Shown piece after piece: positions 1 through 3,278 of a stretch of DNA of 6,374 nucleotides; the first letter of the stretch is position 1; the number at the start of each line of letters is the position of its first letter. The notes beneath the pieces are model-generated. The model saw only the letters and a program-made list of their open reading frames with translations, had not been told where the DNA came from and did not search any database. The position numbers and the translations under genes are program-made. Origin of the DNA: an uncultured Porphyromonadaceae bacterium (GTDB lineage Bacteria > Bacteroidota > Bacteroidia > Bacteroidales > Muribaculaceae); assembly GCA_947175455.1 (NCBI GenBank), contig CAMWMW010000111.1, positions 1 to 6,374 on the forward strand. Reading direction: 5' to 3'.

Positions 1-150
1 GACCTGCTGAATGGTCACTCCCTCTACTGCGGTCTTGACCTGTTCTGCGGTTGTGACAGTCTTCGCGAGCTTGGTCGCTATCCTGTCGAGAATTGAAGCG
101 GACACCCCCGGAAATTTGGTTGTGAGGGCTTCGAGTATTTCTTTCTTCAT
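1..150 (-). CDS. Small phage structural-type protein, N-terminal 50 residues (partial)
   Basis: The minus strand is open from an ATG at 150 to the window edge, giving 50 codons. The protein begins MKKEILEALTTKFPGV and continues with ILDRIATKLAKTVTTAEQV and then GVTIQQV. It is a lysine- and threonine-rich, largely helical segment with no signal peptide or membrane segment. From memory, similar openings occur in small proteins encoded near the capsid genes of Bacteroides phages and prophages, possibly scaffold or capsid accessory proteins; I could not check this. It points the same way as the head protein at the other end of the window, so the two probably belong to one structural gene set that the plus-strand block separates. 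The start is well supported because an AT-rich region with a promoter candidate lies just upstream. The function is uncertain and the C-terminus is not in the window. Confidence 0.75.
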   Translation of the reverse strand, partial: MKKEILEALTTKFPGVSASILDRIATKLAKTVTTAEQVKTAVEGVTIQQV

Positions 151-183
151 TGCAATGTGGTATTTTACTAATCAGTTAACGCA

Positions 184-216
184 CAAATTTACAAAGATTT
201 TTTTAGTGATTACAAT
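184..216 (-). promoter_or_regulatory. Predicted Bacteroidota-type promoter for the leftward gene
   Basis: On the minus strand TAAATTTG (191-184) matches the Bacteroidota -7 consensus TAnnTTTG. ATTG (216-213) lies 21 bases upstream, where a TTTG-like -33 box is expected. The -7 box is about 34 bases upstream of the ATG at 150. A near-match, AATCTTTG, lies immediately upstream (199-192) and could be used instead. A promoter is needed here if transcripts of the head gene stop at 3240-3273. Confidence 0.5.
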
Positions 217-229
217 AAAATCACTAAAA
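201..229. repeat. 10-bp perfect inverted repeat (possible operator)
   Basis: TTTTAGTGAT (201-210) and ATCACTAAAA (220-229) are perfect inverted arms around a 9-base loop. The loop contains the -33-like bases of the predicted leftward promoter, so a dimeric repressor bound here could control the leftward gene. A terminator is less likely because the stem is AT-rich and the site lies between divergent genes. This is inferred from symmetry and position only. Confidence 0.5.
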
Positions 230-319
230 TCCAAGCACAATTCCTAAAAACATTCTATAAACACATTATTTAGCATATTTGGCTACCATAAGCTATTATA
301 AGTTAAAAATCATGTGTTC

Positions 320-354
320 GGTTAATTTTTCTCTCAAAAGATGAAGTATTAACC
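320..354. repeat. GGTTAAT / ATTAACC inverted repeat upstream of the rightward promoter
   Basis: GGTTAAT (320-326) and ATTAACC (348-354) form 7-base inverted arms with a 21-base spacer. A further GTTAAT lies at 360-365, against the -7 box of the rightward promoter. The spacing of the two arms would suit a repressor or activator that binds both half-sites. The call rests on symmetry only, and short AT-rich repeats can occur by chance. Confidence 0.35.
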
Positions 355-360
355 AAATAG

Positions 361-375
361 TTAATGTAGCTTTGT
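361..375 (+). promoter_or_regulatory. Predicted Bacteroidota-type promoter for the rightward block
   Basis: TAGCTTTG (367-374) fits the TAnnTTTG -7 consensus exactly and sits in the longer string TTAATGTAGCTTTGT. There is no clear TTTG -33 box at the expected distance, so an activator may be needed. The predicted transcript start is near 380, leaving a leader of about 45 bases before the ATG at 425. Thirteen of 15 bases match the second promoter at 2061-2075. Confidence 0.6.
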
Positions 376-424
376 GTCGTGAATATGAACCACGGGCGTT
401 CAGCCCCTCTAAAACTTGAAAATT

Positions 425-664
425 ATGGCATCTGTTTCCGCTTACCCCTCCTCCTACATCAACCGCAACTACCTCATCAAGGTCAACGGTCTTTCGCCCT
501 CCGGCGACAAGCTGAACGTGTTGGTCGGCGTTTCCGGCGCGATTGCCCTCATCGGGGAGGAGCTGTTCTACAAGTTTGTCGGTCGTGCCGAGCGCGATAT
601 CCAGCACGACATTACCCACTGCAAGCTCCGCCGTGGTATCAAGTTCTCATTCTACCGCAAGTAA
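425..664 (+). CDS. Small conserved-type protein of unknown function (79 aa)
   Basis: A 79-residue protein starting MASVSAYPSSYINRNYLIKV and ending in a basic stretch with HCKLRRGIKFSFYRK. The order seems to be a short beta-rich N-terminus (about residues 10-22), a hydrophobic segment around 31-50 (VLVGVSGAIALIG) probably too short and interrupted to be a membrane anchor, an amphipathic helix, and a basic beta end. I chose the ATG at 425 over the in-frame TTG at 416 because ATG is the usual start and the region just upstream is untranslated leader. It is the first gene after the rightward promoter and is followed 22 bases later by the next gene, so the two are probably co-transcribed. I recall similar short proteins in Bacteroidales mobile elements but know of no function. 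The basic surface would fit nucleic acid binding, which is a guess. Confidence 0.8.
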   Translation: MASVSAYPSSYINRNYLIKVNGLSPSGDKLNVLVGVSGAIALIGEELFYKFVGRAERDIQHDITHCKLRRGIKFSFYRK

Positions 665-686
665 TCAACCTTTTAAACTCTCTGTT

Positions 687-1052
687 ATGAATTCAACTGC
701 TCAAAAAATTATCGATGCCCTCTCCGGGGAGGAAGTTGTTCTACTCCTCGACACTATCCGCTACGGCGCATGGGGCGACTGCGACAATGAGTTCCGGGAT
801 GAAGCCGGAAACATAGAGACCGTTCACTGCTATGGCTATTGCACAAATGACGCACACCGTGGCGGTCGTTTCAAGGGTCGCAAGGTCTCCGCTATGTTCC
901 GCTCCATCTACAAGAAACTATGCCCCGACGATGGAATTGGTCGCCACCTCGCTCATGTCTCCGATTGGTGGGGAGACGGTTCGGGCGATATGCTCTTTCT
1001 CCGCGATGGGGTGTATCAGGAATTCGAGGAAGTAGCTAAAAATTGGAAATAA
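687..1052 (+). CDS. Conserved-type protein of unknown function (121 aa)
   Basis: A 121-residue protein starting MNSTAQKIIDALSGEEVVLL. It opens with a short helical part (residues 1-25). An aromatic and glycine-rich core follows, with YGYCTNDAHRGGRFKGRK, FRSIYKKLCP and SDWWGDGSGD. The three cysteines and the histidines are not arranged as an obvious zinc finger, and no catalytic motif is recognisable. There is no signal peptide or membrane segment, so it should be cytoplasmic. The frame stays open upstream to 543, but that part overlaps the preceding gene; the ATG at 687 is the natural start, 22 bases after the preceding stop. I believe similar proteins occur in Bacteroides mobile elements without an assigned role. 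It is followed by a GC-rich hairpin at 1058-1079. Confidence 0.85.
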   Translation: MNSTAQKIIDALSGEEVVLLLDTIRYGAWGDCDNEFRDEAGNIETVHCYGYCTNDAHRGGRFKGRKVSAMFRSIYKKLCPDDGIGRHLAHVSDWWGDGSGDMLFLRDGVYQEFEEVAKNWK

Positions 1053-1079
1053 AAACCGGGGCGGCTTCCGGGTCGCCCC
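1051..1079 (-). terminator. GC-rich hairpin with a T-tract on the minus strand
   Basis: GGGGCG (1058-1063) pairs with CGCCCC (1074-1079) around a 10-base loop; two further pairs may extend the stem. On the minus strand the hairpin runs into GGTTTTTATTT, the form of an intrinsic terminator. On the plus strand the bases after the stem are TCAAAATAG, with no T-tract. It therefore looks like a terminator for leftward transcripts, although its place just after a plus-strand stop codon also allows a weak rightward terminator or an mRNA-stabilising hairpin. Confidence 0.5.
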
Positions 1080-1094
1080 TCAAAATAGATTGAA

Positions 1095-1436
1095 ATGGGA
1101 AAATTACGCAATCTTGAAATGCTCCGCTTCGAGAATTGGCTTTGGGAGCATTATAACCCTGCCGAGGTCTTCGAGGACTGGGCAGAAAAGACTACCGAGG
1201 CTGTCATGGCTCTTGCCGTCGCTGCCGATCTCGATCCTTCGGCCATTGTTCTTCCTCTTTCGGAAGAAGGTATCTACCGACCTTTGTGTGCGATACATGA
1301 CCTCCTGCGCATTCCCGTGGAGGAACGTGCCTATGGTGTAATAAGCGACGTGTTTTATCCGGGTGTAGCTCTGACTAAGGACGAGCTACGGTGGGTTGCT
1401 CTCCACATACAATCGGCTCTTATCCCTGCTGGTTGA
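1095..1436 (+). CDS. Acidic protein of unknown function (113 aa)
   Basis: A 113-residue protein starting MGKLRNLEMLRFENWLWEHY and ending LRWVALHIQSALIPAG. The residues suggest a mostly helical, acidic, soluble protein. Tryptophans are concentrated near the N-terminus (residues 16-29) with one near the C-terminus, and there is a hydrophobic alanine-rich helix around residues 36-46 (AVMALAVAADL). I see no cysteine cluster, signal peptide, membrane segment or known catalytic motif. It begins 42 bases after the preceding gene, just past the hairpin at 1058-1079. The AT-rich motif cluster starts within ten bases of its stop, which separates it from the next gene by about 250 bases. I do not recognise the family. 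That it is a real gene is inferred from its ATG, its length and its fit in a tightly spaced same-strand series. Confidence 0.75.
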   Translation: MGKLRNLEMLRFENWLWEHYNPAEVFEDWAEKTTEAVMALAVAADLDPSAIVLPLSEEGIYRPLCAIHDLLRIPVEERAYGVISDVFYPGVALTKDELRWVALHIQSALIPAG

Positions 1437-1441
1437 AAAAA

Positions 1442-1641
1442 GATAACCCATTCGGTTATCCCTTTGGTTATCTCTGTTTGCTTTTCGGTAATGCGGGGAT
1501 AACCGAAATTCGTAAAAAGATAACCGAAGATAACTCTATAGTAAAGGAAAGTAAAGTATATGTATTGGTTATTGTAATAACCATATAAAAAAATCTCCCT
1601 ACGGGAGACAAAAGCCGCCCTCTCGGTTGTTTCGGGTTATC
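1442..1641. repeat. Cluster of GATAACC / GGTTATC motifs in a non-coding gap
   Basis: This stretch of the gap between two genes holds the 7-mer GATAACC or its complement at 1442-1448, 1454-1460, 1466-1472, 1498-1504, 1519-1525 and 1635-1641. Shortened or variant copies lie at 1529-1534 (GATAAC) and 1567-1582 (GGTTATT GT AATAACC, a near-perfect palindrome). Several copies extend to CGGTTATC or GATAACCG. Both orientations are mixed and spacing is irregular. Possible roles are an array of binding sites for a regulator, a replication or partition site, or the remains of a repetitive coding sequence. No convincing complete gene is seen in 1437-1682. Confidence 0.6.
1587..1608 (-). terminator. Short hairpin followed by seven T on the minus strand
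   Basis: TCTCCC (1594-1599) and GGGAGA (1603-1608) form a perfect 6-bp stem with a 3-base loop. Read on the minus strand the stem runs directly into seven T and then ATATGG, the standard look of an intrinsic terminator. On the plus strand it is preceded by A residues and followed by CAAAAG, so it is unlikely to stop rightward transcription. It may block leftward read-through, or act as a leader hairpin for the gene starting at 1683. Confidence 0.5.
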
Positions 1642-1682
1642 CGCCTGCATCATCGCGCAAGGGAGGCGAAAAATATAAAAAC

Positions 1683-1964
1683 ATGGGAGTAATCGCAAAA
1701 TCCGGCGTAAAGCCAAAAAAGACGGGCGACCGCTTCGTCTATTCCGTGATGTTCTTCGGAGCGCCTATACCTGGCAAGCCTCGACAGAGGCTCTTCCTGT
1801 TCTCGTCGCTTGCCGCCATCTACGAGGTCTTCTCCGTAGATCAGATAGGCTGCACTCTCGGACACCTCTACAACCTCAAAGTGCCGGACGGTTCTGCCTT
1901 TGCCGGAAAGCGTTGCATCATCAAGCGTGAGCCTGTGGCCTCAAAGCGTCAGAAACGGCTTTGA
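1683..1964 (+). CDS. Small basic protein of unknown function (93 aa)
   Basis: A 93-residue protein starting MGVIAKSGVKPKKTGDRFVY and ending REPVASKRQKRL. The middle part, SVMFFGAPIPGKPRQRLFLFSSL followed by an aromatic helix (AAIYEVFSVDQIG), looks like a compact beta-alpha fold. Both ends are strongly basic, and GKRCIIKREP near the C-terminus resembles the CKLRRG end of the 79-aa protein at 425-664. The start is supported by the A/T-rich stretch just upstream (AAAAATATAAAAAC). I have a memory of proteins with the FFGAPIPGKPRQR-type segment in Bacteroidales phages or mobile elements, without a known function. The basic ends would suit nucleic acid binding, but this is a guess. About 130 bases separate it from the hydrolase gene, which has its own promoter candidate. 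Confidence 0.8.
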   Translation: MGVIAKSGVKPKKTGDRFVYSVMFFGAPIPGKPRQRLFLFSSLAAIYEVFSVDQIGCTLGHLYNLKVPDGSAFAGKRCIIKREPVASKRQKRL

Positions 1965-2060
1965 TTTCGCTTTCCGGCCCTCTGGCGGTCTCTTGCCTGT
2001 TTCGTGGCTCTCTCGTGCGACAGCGGCGAAATTTAGCGGCTTCTGCGTATTCTCGAATTA

Positions 2061-2075
2061 TTAACGTAACTTTGT
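2061..2075 (+). promoter_or_regulatory. Predicted Bacteroidota-type promoter for the ADP-ribosylglycohydrolase gene
   Basis: TAACTTTG (2067-2074) fits the TAnnTTTG consensus exactly within TTAACGTAACTTTGT. A weak -33 candidate, TTCTG, ends at 2045. The -7 box is 23 bases before the ATG at 2098, giving a short leader. The string matches the promoter core at 361-375 at 13 of 15 positions, including bases outside the general consensus, which suggests common control. The rest of 1965-2097 shows nothing else I can support. Confidence 0.6.
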
Positions 2076-2097
2076 AATCTAAATCTCTGAACTGCTT

Positions 2098-2874
2098 ATG
2101 TTAGGAGCAATAATCGGCGACATCGTTGGCTCGCCTTATGAATTCGCCAACACATCAAATCCTCGCTTCCCTCTGTTCTCGAAGGACAGCTCTTTCACCG
2201 ACGACACCATCTGCACGATAGCTGTCGCTGATGCCCTTGTGCGTGGCTCTGATTTCGGGGAGACGCTCCGGGAGTGGTGTCTGCGCTATCCCAATCCGAA
2301 GGGCGGCTATGGTGGCTCGTTCAATGCGTGGCTGCACTCCGAGAATCCCCAGCCCTACAACTCTTTCGGCAATGGTGCCGCCATGCGTGTGTCTCCTGTA
2401 GCTTGGGCGGCACAATCGGAAGCCGAGGCTCTGCGTCTCGGTCTCGCTTCGGCTGCTCCAACCCACAATCATGTGGAGGGGCTTATCGGGGCTTCGGTCG
2501 TGGCTCGTGCTATCTATCTGCTTCGCACGATGAACCGACCCTCGTTCCTCAATGGAGAGGTGGTTGACCTCGTGGCATCGCATTATGGAGAGTATTGGAG
2601 TATGCACGTTCCTCCTCGTGGTGTCTTCGATGAGACTTGTCAGGGCTGCGTTCCTCTTGCTTTCCTTATCTGTTCCGAGTCTGATGGCTTTGTAGAAGCA
2701 ATTCGCCGGGCTGTCCTGTATGGTGGCGATTCGGACACCCTCGCAGCGATCGTCGGTTCTCTTGCCGAGGCTCGGTGGGGTATCCCTGCCGAAATCCGGG
2801 AGAAGGCTCTGTCGATGCTCCCTGTGGAAATGCAGAACGTGATTGTTGAATTTGAAAAATGCTATAAAAAATGA
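2098..2874 (+). CDS. ADP-ribosylglycohydrolase (DraG/ARH-type, 258 aa)
   Basis: Members of this family use two magnesium ions to hydrolyse the bond between ADP-ribose and a modified side chain or related acceptor, reversing ADP-ribosylation. The signature motifs are present in order: GAIIGDIVGSPYEF (residues 3-16), FTDDT (33-37) with metal-ligand Asp35 and Asp36, GNGAAMRVSPV (91-101), THNHVEG (122-128), CQGCVPLAF (181-189) and GGDSDTLAAIVGSLAEA (209-225) with metal-ligand Asp211 and Asp213. The 258 residues suit the short bacterial members, and nothing seems missing, so it should be active and cytoplasmic. The acceptor (arginine, serine, nucleic acid or small molecule) cannot be read from the sequence. 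It has its own promoter candidate, overlaps the next gene by four bases, and converges on a gene whose product ends in an ADP-ribosyltransferase-like domain. A role in reversing that modification is the most economical inference; countering host defence enzymes is the alternative. Confidence 0.96.
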   Translation: MLGAIIGDIVGSPYEFANTSNPRFPLFSKDSSFTDDTICTIAVADALVRGSDFGETLREWCLRYPNPKGGYGGSFNAWLHSENPQPYNSFGNGAAMRVSPVAWAAQSEAEALRLGLASAAPTHNHVEGLIGASVVARAIYLLRTMNRPSFLNGEVVDLVASHYGEYWSMHVPPRGVFDETCQGCVPLAFLICSESDGFVEAIRRAVLYGGDSDTLAAIVGSLAEARWGIPAEIREKALSMLPVEMQNVIVEFEKCYKK

Positions 2875-3221
2875 ATTTCGATCGTGATGAATTGTTGAAG
2901 TGCTGTCGCTACTACAAGGGCGAAAGAGAGAACCCCTTTGCTCTTGTCTCTCTCGGTGCTGCCTATTTCTTGTGGATGGTCGAGCATGATTGGGTCGAGC
3001 GCGAAATCGCAGACGCTAAAGCGGAGACCCTTTCTGATGAGTCTTCTGATATCTTGAACGAGTATCGTGAAGCCGGGCTTATTGATTTTGAAAAATCGGA
3101 CGGCGTGTGGGTCGGTCTAAAGGCTTCACTCTATCGCCTGTTGCAACATTGGAATGAGGGGGTTGCTTCCTCGGAAGATTGGGCGCAATTCTACAATGAG
3201 TGGAAAAGTGCGCGGCTCTGA
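2871..3221 (+). CDS. Protein of unknown function coupled to the ADP-ribosylglycohydrolase (116 aa)
   Basis: A 116-residue protein starting MNFDRDELLKCCRYYKGERE. Its start overlaps the hydrolase stop in an ATGA (2871-2874), so the two are probably translationally coupled and made in a fixed ratio. The protein is acidic and largely helical, with several tryptophans. Recognisable segments are CCRYYKGERENPF (residues 11-23), FLWMVEHDWVERE (33-45) and, after an acidic stretch, EAGLIDFEKSDGVWVGLKA (67-85) and YRLLQHWNEG. There is no signal peptide, membrane segment or known catalytic motif. From memory, proteins opening with RDELLK-CRYYKGE occur beside ADP-ribosylglycohydrolase genes in other Bacteroidales, which would make this a conserved pair; that was not checked. 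Possible roles are substrate adaptor, regulator of the hydrolase, or an immunity factor against the facing transferase. The gene ends 19 bases before the terminator stem. Confidence 0.85.
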   Translation: MNFDRDELLKCCRYYKGERENPFALVSLGAAYFLWMVEHDWVEREIADAKAETLSDESSDILNEYREAGLIDFEKSDGVWVGLKASLYRLLQHWNEGVASSEDWAQFYNEWKSARL

Positions 3222-3239
3222 TTCTGTCTGAAAATATAA

Positions 3240-3273
3240 ACGAGGACGGTGGCTTTGCGGCTTCCGTCCTCGT
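3240..3273. terminator. Bidirectional intrinsic terminator between convergent genes
   Basis: ACGAGGACGG (3240-3249) and CCGTCCTCGT (3264-3273) form a perfect 10-bp stem with a 14-base loop. On the plus strand it is followed by GGCTTTTATTT, and on the minus strand by TTATATTTTC, so it can serve both transcripts. It lies 19 bases after the rightward stop and 5 bases after the leftward stop codon. This is the strongest hairpin in the window. Confidence 0.88.
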
Positions 3274-3278
3274 GGCTT

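Noticed and set aside
11..247. Plus-strand open frame across the left edge
   Set aside because: It is antisense to the minus-strand gene starting at 150, and its right half runs through the AT-rich control region and the inverted repeat.
296..619. Minus-strand open frame across the control region and the 79-aa gene
   Set aside because: It is opposite a better-supported plus-strand gene, and its own N-terminal part would cover that gene with no recognisable protein pattern.
1058..1079. GC-rich hairpin as a rightward terminator of the 121-aa gene
   Set aside because: There is no T-tract after the stem on the plus strand; the T-tract is on the minus strand.
1391..1588. Open frame of 65 codons running through the GATAACC cluster
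   Set aside because: It starts inside the preceding gene and has no start region of its own. Its low-complexity sequence follows from the DNA motifs. It is kept only as a possible relic.
1454..1648. TTATCC strings in the cluster as DnaA boxes of an origin
   Set aside because: They match only the first part of TTATCCACA and none carries the full ending, so I do not call an origin.
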